Source: Rhodocyclaceae bacterium (GTDB taxonomy: Bacteria > Pseudomonadota > Gammaproteobacteria > Burkholderiales > Rhodocyclaceae). Taken from it: a stretch of 64,000 nucleotides of DNA. Where the stretch lies: NCBI GenBank assembly GCA_023230455.1, contig JALNXH010000003.1, positions 62,001 to 126,000 on the forward strand, read 5' to 3'. The notes below the pieces were generated by a model that worked only from the letters and a program-made list of their open reading frames with translations, was not told the DNA's origin and searched no databases. Positions 1 through 8,517 of this stretch are shown here, one piece after another. The translations under genes and the position numbers were made by a program. Position 1 is the first letter of the stretch. Each line of letters opens with the position of its first letter.

Positions 1-2
1 CG

Positions 3-1610
3 CAGGACATGGTGGCTTCGGTTCTGGGAGTGATGGGCGTAGTCAGCGTAGGGTTTTTGCTATTTTTGCTGCTGACCTCTAATCCCTTCGCCCGCTTGCT
101 GCCGGCGGCGCCAGACGGGCGCGACCTGAATCCGCTGCTTCAGGACCCCGGCATGGCGATCCACCCGCCGCTGCTCTACATGGGCTATGTCGGCTTTTCC
201 GTCGCCTTTGCCTTCGCGGTGTCCGCCCTGATCCGCGGCCGCCTCGATACGGCCTGGGCGCGCTGGTCGCGGCCATGGACCACCACTGCCTGGGTGTTTT
301 TGACACTGGGGATCGCCCTTGGCTCGTGGTGGGCCTATTACGAACTGGGCTGGGGCGGCTGGTGGTTCTGGGATCCGGTCGAGAACGCCTCGTTTATGCC
401 TTGGCTGGTCGGGACTGCGTTGATCCACTCGCTGGCGGTGACCGAAAAGCGCGGTTGTTTCAAGAATTGGACGGTGTTCCTCGCGATACTGGCGTTTTCG
501 CTTTCGTTGATGGGGACCTTTCTCGTCCGCTCCGGGGTGCTGACGTCGGTGCATGCGTTTGCGACCGACCCCAAGCGGGGGATCTTCGTTCTGATCCTGC
601 TGGCCATCACCATCGGGGTGTCGCTCACGCTGTTCGCCTGGCGCGCACCTAAAGTCGGACTGGGCGGCGGCTTCGGGCTGCTGTCGCGCGAATCGTTGCT
701 GCTGGTCAACAACATCCTGCTTCTGGCGGCGGCGGGGGCGGTGTTCTTCGGCACCCTCTATCCGCTGTTTCTCGATGCGCTGGGGCTGGGCAAGCTCTCC
801 GTCGGCCCACCGTATTTCGAGGCCGTCTTCGTTCCGCTGATGGCGCCGGTGATCCTGCTGCTAGGCATTGGGCCGTTCGCGCGCTGGAAGCAGGCGCGGG
901 CCGCGGATTTCCTGCCTCTGCTGCCGCGGCTTGCGGTTGCCGCCGCCGTGCTGGCGCTGCTGCTGCCGCTGACCATGGGGCGATGGGCGCCGCTGGTCGC
1001 GCTTGGGGCGCTGCTCGGCGGCTGGGCGGTGGTGACGGGCATTGCCCAGATTGCGCTGCGGCTGAAGGGCGGCGGTAGCGTCCTCGGCCGGCTTGCGGCG
1101 ATACCCCGCAGCCAGTGGGGCATGGCGGTTGCACATATCGGAATCGGCGTATTCATCTTTGGCGTCACGTTCGTCAAGGGATACGAGCGCACGAACGAAG
1201 TGCGCATGCGCGTGGGAGATACGACGGCGGTCGCCGATTACCAGTTCAAGCTCCTGAGCCTGGAGGAAGTCAAAGGCCCCAATTACGTCGCCGCCCAGGC
1301 GCAGATGGAAGTCAGCCGCGATGGCCGTGTGTTGACCACCCTGAAGCCGGAGAAGCGGCTGTATGTCGTGCAGCGCATGCCAATGACCGAGGCCGCCATC
1401 GACTTCGGCCTGTTCAAGGATCTGTACGTGTCGATGGGTGAGGCGGTCGATGCCGAAACCTGGATCGTGCGCGTGCAATACAAACCGCTGGTCGTCTGGA
1501 TATGGCTCGGCTGCCTGCTGATGGCGATCGGCGGGGGGGTCGCCGCCAGCGACCGGCGCTACAGACTGACGGCTTCCCGCACGGTCGCCGCCGCTGCGGT
1601 AAAGGCCTGA
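3..1610 (+). CDS. ccmF: Cytochrome c maturation protein CcmF (5' end outside window)
   Basis: Heme lyase subunit of System I cytochrome c maturation; with CcmH/CcmI it ligates heme delivered by CcmE to apocytochrome CxxCH motifs at the periplasmic face. The frame is already open at the window edge, so an internal Met is not the true start. The tryptophan-rich WWD heme-handling motif (WGGWWFWDPVEN) lies at fragment residues about 117-128. In full-length CcmF it sits near residue 230, so roughly 115 N-terminal residues are missing, which fits the usual length of about 650. Many hydrophobic segments and a terminal TM near the C-terminus are visible. It is followed after 7 bases by ccmG, as in a normal ccm operon. 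Confidence 0.95.
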   Translation, partial: QDMVASVLGVMGVVSVGFLLFLLLTSNPFARLLPAAPDGRDLNPLLQDPGMAIHPPLLYMGYVGFSVAFAFAVSALIRGRLDTAWARWSRPWTTTAWVFLTLGIALGSWWAYYELGWGGWWFWDPVENASFMPWLVGTALIHSLAVTEKRGCFKNWTVFLAILAFSLSLMGTFLVRSGVLTSVHAFATDPKRGIFVLILLAITIGVSLTLFAWRAPKVGLGGGFGLLSRESLLLVNNILLLAAAGAVFFGTLYPLFLDALGLGKLSVGPPYFEAVFVPLMAPVILLLGIGPFARWKQARAADFLPLLPRLAVAAAVLALLLPLTMGRWAPLVALGALLGGWAVVTGIAQIALRLKGGGSVLGRLAAIPRSQWGMAVAHIGIGVFIFGVTFVKGYERTNEVRMRVGDTTAVADYQFKLLSLEEVKGPNYVAAQAQMEVSRDGRVLTTLKPEKRLYVVQRMPMTEAAIDFGLFKDLYVSMGEAVDAETWIVRVQYKPLVVWIWLGCLLMAIGGGVAASDRRYRLTASRTVAAAAVKA

Positions 1611-1617
1611 GGACGTC

Positions 1618-2139
1618 ATGCGAAGATTTCTGTTTCCCCTCGTCGCGTTCCTGATCCTGATCGGTTTTTTTGCCGCAGGTCTGCGGCTGAATCCGCGCGA
1701 GGTTCCGTCGCCGCTGATCGGCAAGCCGGCGCCGGCCTTCCGGCTCACCCAATTGCACAATCCGGGGGCCTCGATTTCCCCGGAAGACATGAAGGGCAAA
1801 GTATGGCTGCTCAATGTCTGGGCGTCCTGGTGCGTCTCCTGCCGCCAGGAGCACCCCGTCCTTTTGCAGTATTCGCAAACCCTGCCGATCGTCGGCCTCG
1901 ACTACAAGGACGAACGCGCGGCTGGGATTGCCTGGCTGAAAGACTTGGGCGATCCCTATCTGATGTCCGCCTTCGACAGCGATGGCCGGGTAGGTATCGA
2001 CTATGGCGTTTACGGCGTACCGGAGACGTTCGTTATCGACAAGCAGGGCGTCGTTCGCTACAAGCACATCGGGCCGTTGACGCCGACGGCACTGGAAAAA
2101 AATATTCTGCCCCTCGTCAAGGAGCTTGATGGTGCGTAA
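1618..2139 (+). CDS. ccmG: Thiol:disulfide interchange protein CcmG/DsbE
   Basis: Membrane-anchored periplasmic thioredoxin-like reductant that keeps apocytochrome or CcmH cysteines reduced for heme ligation. It has 173 aa, the usual family length, with an N-terminal TM anchor (residues about 5-22) and a thioredoxin fold whose active site is WASWCVSC (Cys72 and Cys75). The downstream cis-Pro region VYGVPETFVID is also typical. The stop overlaps the ccmH start, indicating translational coupling within ccmFGHI. Confidence 0.95.
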   Translation: MRRFLFPLVAFLILIGFFAAGLRLNPREVPSPLIGKPAPAFRLTQLHNPGASISPEDMKGKVWLLNVWASWCVSCRQEHPVLLQYSQTLPIVGLDYKDERAAGIAWLKDLGDPYLMSAFDSDGRVGIDYGVYGVPETFVIDKQGVVRYKHIGPLTPTALEKNILPLVKELDGA

Positions 2140-2593
2140 GTTGTTTATTGTCTGTATTGCGGCGTTGACGTGGGCGATGCCCACTTTGGCGGGAGAGGCG
2201 CCGACGGTGGCTGAGGATCCGGCGCTGGAAGCCCGCGTAACCAAGCTCTCGGAAGAATTGCGCTGCCTGGTCTGTCAAAACCAGAGCCTCGCCGATTCGC
2301 ATGCCGAGCTGGCTCAGGATCTGAAAAACCAAGTGCGTGAAATGCTCAAGCAGGGAATGACCGAGCAACAGGTTGTGGCTTTCCTGGTGCAGCGATACGG
2401 CGACTTCGTGCTCTATCGTCCGCCCGTCAAGAGTACGACCTGGTTGCTTTGGCTCGGGCCGTTTCTGCTGCTGATAGGCGGCTTGGCTCTCTTTATCTTC
2501 AAGCTGAAGCGGCGGCGGCCGATTCAGCCGCTGACTCCCGGCGAACATGCTGTTGCTGAGGCGCTTCTGGGCGGCAAGGAGAAGTCGCGATGA
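2129..2593 (+). CDS. ccmH: Cytochrome c-type biogenesis protein CcmH
   Basis: Periplasmic thiol oxidoreductase subunit of the heme ligation complex. It has a signal peptide ending near TLAG, the family motif LRCLVCQNQSLADS with redox cysteines at residues 46 and 49, and one C-terminal TM (about residues 104-125) followed by a basic tail. I chose ATG 2129 over the TTG three bases upstream because an AAGGAG Shine-Dalgarno ends 4 bases before it. It overlaps the end of ccmG by 11 bases and the start of ccmI by 4. The length (154 aa) matches the short CcmH form; the TPR part is encoded separately as ccmI. Confidence 0.95.
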   Translation: MVRKLFIVCIAALTWAMPTLAGEAPTVAEDPALEARVTKLSEELRCLVCQNQSLADSHAELAQDLKNQVREMLKQGMTEQQVVAFLVQRYGDFVLYRPPVKSTTWLLWLGPFLLLIGGLALFIFKLKRRRPIQPLTPGEHAVAEALLGGKEKSR

Positions 2594-3819
2594 GCGTGTT
2601 TCTAATTTGCGCTGCGCTTCTCGCCTTTGTCTCGCTGGCGATCGTTCTGGCTCCGCTGCTGCGCACGGCGCAACCTGACAGGAAGGCGGGGGAATCTTCG
2701 GATCTCAGCCTGGACATCCTGCGCGAACAACTAGCTGAGCTCGAACACCGGGCCGGAGACGTCGATCGTTCGGAGTATGAGGCCGATCGTGCCGAAATCG
2801 AACGTCGTGCGCTGGAGGATTTCGGAAACGTTTCTCCGCCGGCCGAAGCGGTCGATACGCCGCGCAGGGGCCTGGCGGCAACGATCGGGTTAACGGTCTG
2901 TGCGCTGGCGATCGGGCTCTATCTGCTGATCGGCGAACCGGATGTGCTGCGTTCAGGCGGTGGGCCGGGTGCCGATGGTCAGCAGGCGGCGCACGCCATA
3001 ACGCCGCAACAGATACAGTCGATGGTGTCCAAGCTGGCCGAACGTTTGCAGCAGAGTCCGAACGATCCCGACGGCTGGTTTATGCTGGCGCGCTCCTACA
3101 ATGCGCTTGGCCGCTATCCTGAAGCCGCCGCCGCGTTCGGGCGGGCCAGTGAGTTGATGCCGGACAACGCGCAACTGCTTTCCGATTATGCGGACACCTT
3201 GGCGATGGCGCAGGGACGGAGCCTGCTCGGCGCACCGGAAGCGCTCATCAATCGCGCGCTGAAGGCGGACCCGCGCAACGTCAAGGCCCTCGCGCTCTCC
3301 GGCTCGGCGGCCTTCGAGCGACGGAAGTACGCTGCGGCGATCAGCGAGTGGCGCAAGGTTCTGGCCATCGTGCCGGCAGAGTCCGGCGTCGCCACCAGCA
3401 TTCGCAACAGCATCGTCGATGCCGAGTCGAGGTTGTCCGGGAGGGCTGGAGAGCCCGTGTCGGTGGCGGCGACCACAGCGTCCATTCGCGGTGTGGTTTC
3501 GCTTGATGCGGGGCTGCGCAAGACCGTCGCGGATTCCGACACCGTGTTTATTTTTGCGCGCGCGGTCTCCGGTCCTCGGATGCCCTTGGCCATCCTGCGC
3601 GCAACCGTTCGCGATCTGCCGAAGCGATTTGAACTGAATGACAGCATGGGTATGCCTGACGGTCCCAAATTGTCCGATTTTTCGCAGGTGGTTGTCGGTG
3701 CGCGCGTGTCGCGATCGGGGAATGCTCTACCGCAACCGGGGGATCTCGAAGGCTATTCGCAGACCATTCCGCTGGGGGCTGGCGATGTGAGCGTTGCAAT
3801 CGTCGGGACGGTGCCATAA
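2590..3819 (+). CDS. ccmI: Cytochrome c biogenesis TPR protein CcmI
   Basis: TPR protein that holds apocytochrome c C-termini for the CcmFH heme ligase. Two N-terminal TM segments (residues about 2-22 and 95-115) flank a cytoplasmic helical loop rich in Glu and Arg. TPR-like repeats follow (about residues 140-285, including WFMLARSYNALGRYPEAAAAF), then a C-terminal beta-rich domain. The start ATG overlaps the ccmH stop (ATGA). At 409 aa it is a normal CcmI. The stop codon lies inside an 11-bp inverted repeat shared with the next gene. Confidence 0.93.
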   Translation: MSVFLICAALLAFVSLAIVLAPLLRTAQPDRKAGESSDLSLDILREQLAELEHRAGDVDRSEYEADRAEIERRALEDFGNVSPPAEAVDTPRRGLAATIGLTVCALAIGLYLLIGEPDVLRSGGGPGADGQQAAHAITPQQIQSMVSKLAERLQQSPNDPDGWFMLARSYNALGRYPEAAAAFGRASELMPDNAQLLSDYADTLAMAQGRSLLGAPEALINRALKADPRNVKALALSGSAAFERRKYAAAISEWRKVLAIVPAESGVATSIRNSIVDAESRLSGRAGEPVSVAATTASIRGVVSLDAGLRKTVADSDTVFIFARAVSGPRMPLAILRATVRDLPKRFELNDSMGMPDGPKLSDFSQVVVGARVSRSGNALPQPGDLEGYSQTIPLGAGDVSVAIVGTVP

Positions 3820-3842
3820 TCGCTCGGGAAGGAGCGATTATG
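3815..3842 (+). promoter_or_regulatory. Stop/start-spanning stem-loop between ccmI and the Tll0287-like gene
   Basis: A perfect 11-bp inverted repeat (CATAATCGCTC and GAGCGATTATG) with a 6-base spacer GGGAAG. The 5' arm contains the TAA stop of ccmI; the 3' arm contains the ATG of the next gene and part of its Shine-Dalgarno. As RNA it could hide the initiation site until ribosomes finish ccmI (translational coupling); as DNA it could be an operator. The repeat is seen directly; the function is inferred. Confidence 0.55.
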
Positions 3843-4421
3843 CTGCGAAAATTCAAATCCGTTCTCGGTTCCGCATTGATCCTTGTCGCCGGTGCGGCGT
3901 ATGCGACATCGACGGAAGACGAAGCGAAATTGACCGAAGATGCGCGTCGGATGGCGGTTAAATTACTCGATCAGATTCGCGGCGAGGTGGTTCGGGAAAT
4001 GGAATCTTCGGGGCCGTTGCGATCGATTGTGGTCTGCAAATACAGTGCTCCGGAGTTGACGTCCGTTCTTTCCCGGCAAAATGGAGTGCGCCTTACCCGA
4101 GTGAGCCTGAAACCCCGCAATCGATCCATTGGCGAGCCTGATGCGTGGGAGCAGCAGGTTCTTCTCGATTTCGAGAGAAGACTTTCCAGAGGTGAGAAAA
4201 TAGAGGCTCTTGACCATGCGGAAGTAGTTCATGAGCCGGCCGGGCGCTATTTTCGTTTCATGAAGGCGATTCCAATGGGGCAGGCCTGCGTCAGCTGCCA
4301 TGGTACGAACATTTCGGAAGCGACCAAGGCTTCGCTTGCCGTCGAATATCCATATGACAAAGCCGTCGATTTCTCTATCGGTCAAATCCGGGGCGCGGTG
4401 TCGGTCAAAAAGCCCCTCTGA
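3840..4421 (+). CDS. Periplasmic monoheme protein, Tll0287-like (DUF3365) family
   Basis: Secreted c-type heme protein with an N-terminal signal peptide ending at AYA, followed by a Tll0287-like domain. A single CxxCH heme site (ACVSCHG, Cys150-His154) sits late in the chain, as is usual for this domain. Family members are periplasmic sensory or redox heme domains, often N-terminal to kinases or cyclases; here the domain stands alone. It lies directly after ccmI and before a TlpA-like thioredoxin, so it may be a client of the maturation system or a redox partner. The specific role is unknown. Confidence 0.8.
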   Translation: MLRKFKSVLGSALILVAGAAYATSTEDEAKLTEDARRMAVKLLDQIRGEVVREMESSGPLRSIVVCKYSAPELTSVLSRQNGVRLTRVSLKPRNRSIGEPDAWEQQVLLDFERRLSRGEKIEALDHAEVVHEPAGRYFRFMKAIPMGQACVSCHGTNISEATKASLAVEYPYDKAVDFSIGQIRGAVSVKKPL

Positions 4422-4953
4422 AGAAGCTGTTTCGCAGCGGCGGCGAGCATTCCTCGCGTCGCTGGTTTCATCAGCAGGTTTGGCGTTTCTCGGCGTGCCA
4501 GGCTGTGCCCGCGATCAGTCTGCTGCGTCAATCGGCGATACGTTTCCGTCTTTTAACCTTCCCGCCTTGGACGGCATCCGTCATTCGCTTTCCGAGTTTG
4601 TTGGCAAGCCCTTGCTGGTCAATTTATGGGCGACGTGGTGTGCCCCTTGTCGCGCAGAAATGGCGGATCTGGATACGCTGTATGAAAGCGCTGATGACGG
4701 CGCTCCTGCCATCGTCACCATCAGTGTGGACGAGGATCTCAATATGGTCAGAGAGATTGTGCGCAGCCTGCGCTTTTCATGCCCTGTCTTAGTCGATGCA
4801 GGACAGCGTTGGGCGCGCGAGGCGTTGCGTGCGCAAGTGCTACCGATGACCTACCTGCTCGACCGGAATGCAATCATTTGCGAAGTTTTCATAGGCCCCA
4901 GGCCTTGGGCCAGTTCGGCAATGCGGGCCGAAATCGCAAAACGGTTGGGATGA
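4354..4953 (+). CDS. TlpA-like thioredoxin-family lipoprotein or Tat substrate (start uncertain)
   Basis: Extracytoplasmic thiol-disulfide oxidoreductase. The mature part has the TlpA/ResA signature NLWATWCAPCRAEM (Cys96 and Cys99 from this start) and a cis-Pro loop QVLPMTYLLDR. Before it is a twin-arginine-like signal, SQRRRAFLASL, followed by a hydrophobic stretch and a lipobox-like GVPGC, so it could be a Tat-exported lipoprotein. The reading frame overlaps the upstream heme gene by at least 68 bases if an ATG is used, and none of the candidates (ATG 4300 or 4354) has a good ribosome site. A non-ATG start close to 4430 is possible. Probably co-transcribed with the heme protein. Confidence 0.75.
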   Translation: MTKPSISLSVKSGARCRSKSPSEEAVSQRRRAFLASLVSSAGLAFLGVPGCARDQSAASIGDTFPSFNLPALDGIRHSLSEFVGKPLLVNLWATWCAPCRAEMADLDTLYESADDGAPAIVTISVDEDLNMVREIVRSLRFSCPVLVDAGQRWAREALRAQVLPMTYLLDRNAIICEVFIGPRPWASSAMRAEIAKRLG

Positions 4954-4954
4954 T

Positions 4955-5482
4955 TTATTTGCCGCCTTCGATGCGTCCCGCGGCGCGCTTTGCCTCTACG
5001 TGTCCCAATGCCGCTGCTTTTTTGAACCAGACGACCGCGTCCTTGCGACTTTCGATCACACCTTTTCCTGCGAGAAAGAGCAGACCGAGGTGATACTGCG
5101 CTTCGGCGTGTCCTGCGCTGGCTGCCTGAAAATACCAGAGCGCAGCTTCTCGATCTGGATCGGAGACAAGTTTTGCGGCCTGATTGCCCAACAGATAGGC
5201 ATTGCCCAGTTCGAACATCGCGTCAATGTAGCCATGCGTCGCCGCATTTTTCAACCAATAGACCGCAAGCTTCTCGTCTTCAGGAACGCCTTGGCCGTGG
5301 TAATACATCATCCCAAGGCGGAACTGGGCTTGGGAATTGCTTTGATTGGCAAGCGGGGTCAGCAACTGGATCGCCTGGGAGTAGTGGCCCGTCTCGTAGG
5401 CCTGTAGTGCCTCCTTTAACGAGTCCGCCGTGGCCGTCAAGGGCAAGACGAGCAAGGCGACAAGCAGTAAGCGATGAAACAT
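4955..5482 (-). CDS. Secreted Sel1-repeat protein
   Basis: A 175-aa periplasmic protein with a clear signal peptide (MFHRLLLVALLVLPLTATA). Three to four Sel1-like repeats follow, with the A-x-x-x-G-H/Y-x-x-A-x-x-x-L-G pattern (for example AQFRLGMMYYHGQGV, AMFELGNAYLLG, AQYHLGLLFLAGKGV). Sel1 repeats are alpha-solenoid scaffolds for protein contacts; no enzymatic role is implied. It is transcribed away from the histidine kinase, so the 83-base gap holds divergent promoters. A second Sel1 protein is encoded about 3 kb away, in the cluster of that kinase. Confidence 0.88.
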   Translation of the reverse strand: MFHRLLLVALLVLPLTATADSLKEALQAYETGHYSQAIQLLTPLANQSNSQAQFRLGMMYYHGQGVPEDEKLAVYWLKNAATHGYIDAMFELGNAYLLGNQAAKLVSDPDREAALWYFQAASAGHAEAQYHLGLLFLAGKGVIESRKDAVVWFKKAAALGHVEAKRAAGRIEGGK

Positions 5483-5565
5483 CTATGGCAATCCTTGCTA
5501 TCGTTTCAAGGGAGAACGTGGTCGAGAATATATAGCATTGACCATCCGCTAAAGAATAGGAATGT

Positions 5566-7146
5566 ATGTCCGCGGTTATAGAGCAAAAAGTAGGCCTTGG
5601 ATCGGGGGCGCCGGCTCAGTCGTCGCTGCCGCCGAGGGTTTCGCTCGCCCGCAAGGGGGTGGTGACAATGGTGATCCTGGTCATTTACCTTGTTCTGGTT
5701 TCACTTGTGGTTGCTTACGAGCGGCGAGTACTCGTTGGATCGGTCGAAGCACTGACGGAGATCCATCAGCAGGAAGAACGTCAGGTGGCGCTGAATATTT
5801 TGGTGGCGCGTGCCATTCTTACCGTTAACGAAAACTATTTTTCGCCGAACGTCGATGTGTCGTCAAAAATTATGGTCCTCGAAATCGAGTCAGTGTTAAA
5901 CGGCCTGAGCAAGATCGAACACAAATATGAAGGTATAGCGAACGATGTGGCCCAGCTTAACAAAGGTATGGCCGATCTGATCGCGCGACCCAATCGGACC
6001 GTCATTGCGGACATTCGGGGAACCTTCCATCGGTTGGTCCTCGACCTCGATGTAGTGACGAGCGATATTCGCGGGCAGAAACAAAGGCTTTTGGACGATT
6101 TCCGTTATTCGCACAATCGTTTGACCGTCGAGTGGGTGGTGTTTACGGTTTTGGGTCTCGGCTATCTGGGCGGTTTGGTAATGCTTTTCTTTCGCCGCTT
6201 GGCGATCGATATCAAGAAAGTTCAGGAGCGAGCAACCGAAATTGTGCGCGGATATCGTGGGGAACCGTTACCGAATTCGCGTTTCGACGAACTTGGCGAT
6301 CTTGTCATGGCCGTCAATAACATGCAGGACGAACTCAGGAAGCACGAAGCCCAGATCGAAATCGTCCGCCAACAGCAGTTCCACAAGGAGAAGATGGCCG
6401 CCGTCGGGTCGCTGGCCGCCGCCGTCGCTCATGAAATCAACAATCCGTTGTCGGCGATTGTCGGTATTGCCCAGTCCATGGTTGGAGAACATCGCGACCA
6501 CGGCTGCGGCCGCGAAGGCGCTGCCTGTAGACCGGATCTGGTTATGGAGCAGGCGCGGCGGGTCATGCAGATCACCCGCCAGATAGGCGAGTTTTCTGTG
6601 CCGCAATCGCAGGAGCCCGATCTTGTCGACATCAACGGATTGGTTCGAAGCACATGCAATTTCGTTGCATTCGATCGCCGTATCCGACGCGTTGAGTTAA
6701 AGCAGAATCTGGATACGACCCTGCCGGCAGTCCATGCCGTTGCCGATCATGTTGTGCAGGTATTGATGAATCTGCTCATCAATGCTGCTGACGCGCTGGA
6801 AAACTGCGCCGACAGACAGCCGAGCATTACAGTGACGACCTATCAGAGCGACGATTCGGTGAGCATCGAGGTGGTCGACAATGGGTGCGGCATTCCGCCG
6901 GAAAACATAGGATTGGTGTTCGACGAGTATTTCACGACCAAGCCCCCGAGCCGCGGTTCCGGGCTCGGTTTGGCGTTGTGTCGTTCTTTGATTTGTGGTT
7001 CGGGAGGCGATATCAAGATAAGGTCACGCGTGAACGAAGGCACTACCGTAACGGTCATCCTTTCCGTGAAGCAAGTGAGACTGCCTTCACAACAGGACAA
7101 CGGAAAAGGAGCAAGCGGCAATGCACGTGCTGATTATCGACGATGA
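5566..7146 (+). CDS. Membrane sensor histidine kinase
   Basis: Two-component sensor of 526 aa. TM1 (about residues 34-54) and TM2 (about 188-212) enclose a roughly 130-residue helical periplasmic domain without a recognisable ligand fold. A HAMP segment and a short coiled coil follow, then HisKA with the phospho-acceptor His289 in AVAHEINNPLSAI, and an HATPase domain with N box (NLLINAADAL), G1 (DNGCGIP) and G2 (GSGLGLALC). The 3' end overlaps the response-regulator start by 26 bases, so the two are a cognate pair. The stimulus is unknown; the downstream cytochromes and propellers suggest an envelope or redox signal. Confidence 0.93.
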   Translation: MSAVIEQKVGLGSGAPAQSSLPPRVSLARKGVVTMVILVIYLVLVSLVVAYERRVLVGSVEALTEIHQQEERQVALNILVARAILTVNENYFSPNVDVSSKIMVLEIESVLNGLSKIEHKYEGIANDVAQLNKGMADLIARPNRTVIADIRGTFHRLVLDLDVVTSDIRGQKQRLLDDFRYSHNRLTVEWVVFTVLGLGYLGGLVMLFFRRLAIDIKKVQERATEIVRGYRGEPLPNSRFDELGDLVMAVNNMQDELRKHEAQIEIVRQQQFHKEKMAAVGSLAAAVAHEINNPLSAIVGIAQSMVGEHRDHGCGREGAACRPDLVMEQARRVMQITRQIGEFSVPQSQEPDLVDINGLVRSTCNFVAFDRRIRRVELKQNLDTTLPAVHAVADHVVQVLMNLLINAADALENCADRQPSITVTTYQSDDSVSIEVVDNGCGIPPENIGLVFDEYFTTKPPSRGSGLGLALCRSLICGSGGDIKIRSRVNEGTTVTVILSVKQVRLPSQQDNGKGASGNARADYRR

Positions 7147-8506
7147 GCCCGCGTTGCGTCAGATACTCGAGACCATTCTGACGCGTGCCGGCTATACGAC
7201 CGATGCGGTGGGATGCGTACGCGATGCGGCGGCCAAATTGGTTCGTGGCGATGTCGATGTGGCGCTGTGCGACATCCGTATGCCCGATGGCGACGGGGTC
7301 GATCTCGTGCGAAGCTTCCGTGGTTCAGGCATCGATACCCAATTCATCATGGTGACGGCTTTTGCTTCAATGGAAACCGCCGTAGAGGCCTTGCGAGCGG
7401 GGGCCACCGACTATATGGTGAAGCCGATCAATCACGAGGATCTGCTTCATCGCCTGGCCAATATCGATGCGCTGCATGGCCTCAAGGCGGAGAACCGAGC
7501 GTTGCGTCGTTTGGTCGGAGGCGACCAGGGGATATTCCATTTTCATGCGCCGAAGATGGCGGAAGTGGAACGTCTCGTCGCCCGAGTGGCGATAACCGAT
7601 AGCACGGTTCTGATTTCGGGCGAGAGCGGTACGGGGAAGGGCGTCATCGCCCGATCGATCCACGAGCAGAGTCCCCGTTCAGACGCACCGTTCATCCCGA
7701 TCAACTGCGGTGCGATTCCCGAAAATCTGCTGGAGAGCGAACTCTTCGGCCACACCAAGGGCGCGTATTCCGGAGCCGACAGGGCGCGCAAGGGGCTATT
7801 TTCGCAAGCCGACCACGGCACACTGTTCCTCGACGAAATCGGCGAAATGCCGTTGCATATGCAGGCGAAGATACTGCACGTGATCGAGGACAAGGAAGTC
7901 CGTCCCGTCGGCGGCGAACAAGCGCGCCGGGTGGATACTCGCATCGTTGCGGCAACCAACCGCAATCTGCTGGAGATGGTCAAGCAGGGACGCTTCCGCG
8001 AGGATCTCTATTTCCGGCTGTCGAAATTTCTCATCGCCGCACCTCCGCTGCGCGAGAGGCAGGAGGATATTCCGCGCCTGATTCGCTACGTGATGCAAAA
8101 CATTGCAGGTCACGGAAAGACTCCGCTAGGCATCGATCCGGAAGCGGAGGAAATTCTTTGCGAATATTCCTGGCCGGGTAATGTGCGCGAATTGGAAAAC
8201 ATCATCAACCGCGCTTATATCCTTGCCGATGGGGGGCGCATAACGATGGCGGACATTCCTCCCGACATCGCGCGCCAAGCACCCCGGCAGGATTCCGCGA
8301 CAGAGTCCGGGCAGACTACCGCAACATCCGGTAGCCTACGCGATCAGCTGCGCCGTTTTGAAGCCGAAATTATTTCTAAGACGCTCGAGGAGTGCGGCGG
8401 AGACAGGCGGCTTACCGCGCAGCGCTTGGAAATAGGGCTGTCCAGCCTGTACCGGAAGCTTGAGGAGTTCAGTATGCATGGCATCGAATTAAGTCGTAGC
8501 TATTAA
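7121..8506 (+). CDS. Sigma-54-dependent response regulator, NtrC family
   Basis: Activator of sigma-54 RNA polymerase, 461 aa. The receiver domain has its phosphorylation site at Asp51 (CDIRMPDGDG). The AAA+ domain has Walker A GESGTGKG (residues 167-174), a sigma-54 contact loop GAYSGA (214-219) in place of the consensus GAFTGA, Walker B TLFLDEIGEM and an R-finger region. A Fis-type helix-turn-helix closes the protein (ECGGDRRLTAQRLEIGLSSLYRKL). Paired with the upstream kinase. The changed loop keeps the aromatic and Gly positions, so activity is likely retained. Its target promoter is not identified; a sigma-54 promoter is present far downstream at the pilin gene. Confidence 0.93.
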   Translation: MHVLIIDDEPALRQILETILTRAGYTTDAVGCVRDAAAKLVRGDVDVALCDIRMPDGDGVDLVRSFRGSGIDTQFIMVTAFASMETAVEALRAGATDYMVKPINHEDLLHRLANIDALHGLKAENRALRRLVGGDQGIFHFHAPKMAEVERLVARVAITDSTVLISGESGTGKGVIARSIHEQSPRSDAPFIPINCGAIPENLLESELFGHTKGAYSGADRARKGLFSQADHGTLFLDEIGEMPLHMQAKILHVIEDKEVRPVGGEQARRVDTRIVAATNRNLLEMVKQGRFREDLYFRLSKFLIAAPPLRERQEDIPRLIRYVMQNIAGHGKTPLGIDPEAEEILCEYSWPGNVRELENIINRAYILADGGRITMADIPPDIARQAPRQDSATESGQTTATSGSLRDQLRRFEAEIISKTLEECGGDRRLTAQRLEIGLSSLYRKLEEFSMHGIELSRSY

Positions 8507-8517
8507 CGGAGGAAAAC

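Noticed and set aside
5484..5500. Possible sigma-54 promoter TGGCAATCCTTGCT before the histidine kinase
   Set aside because: The spacing between the GG and GC elements is two to three bases too short for sigma-54, and it overlaps the start of the divergent Sel1 gene.
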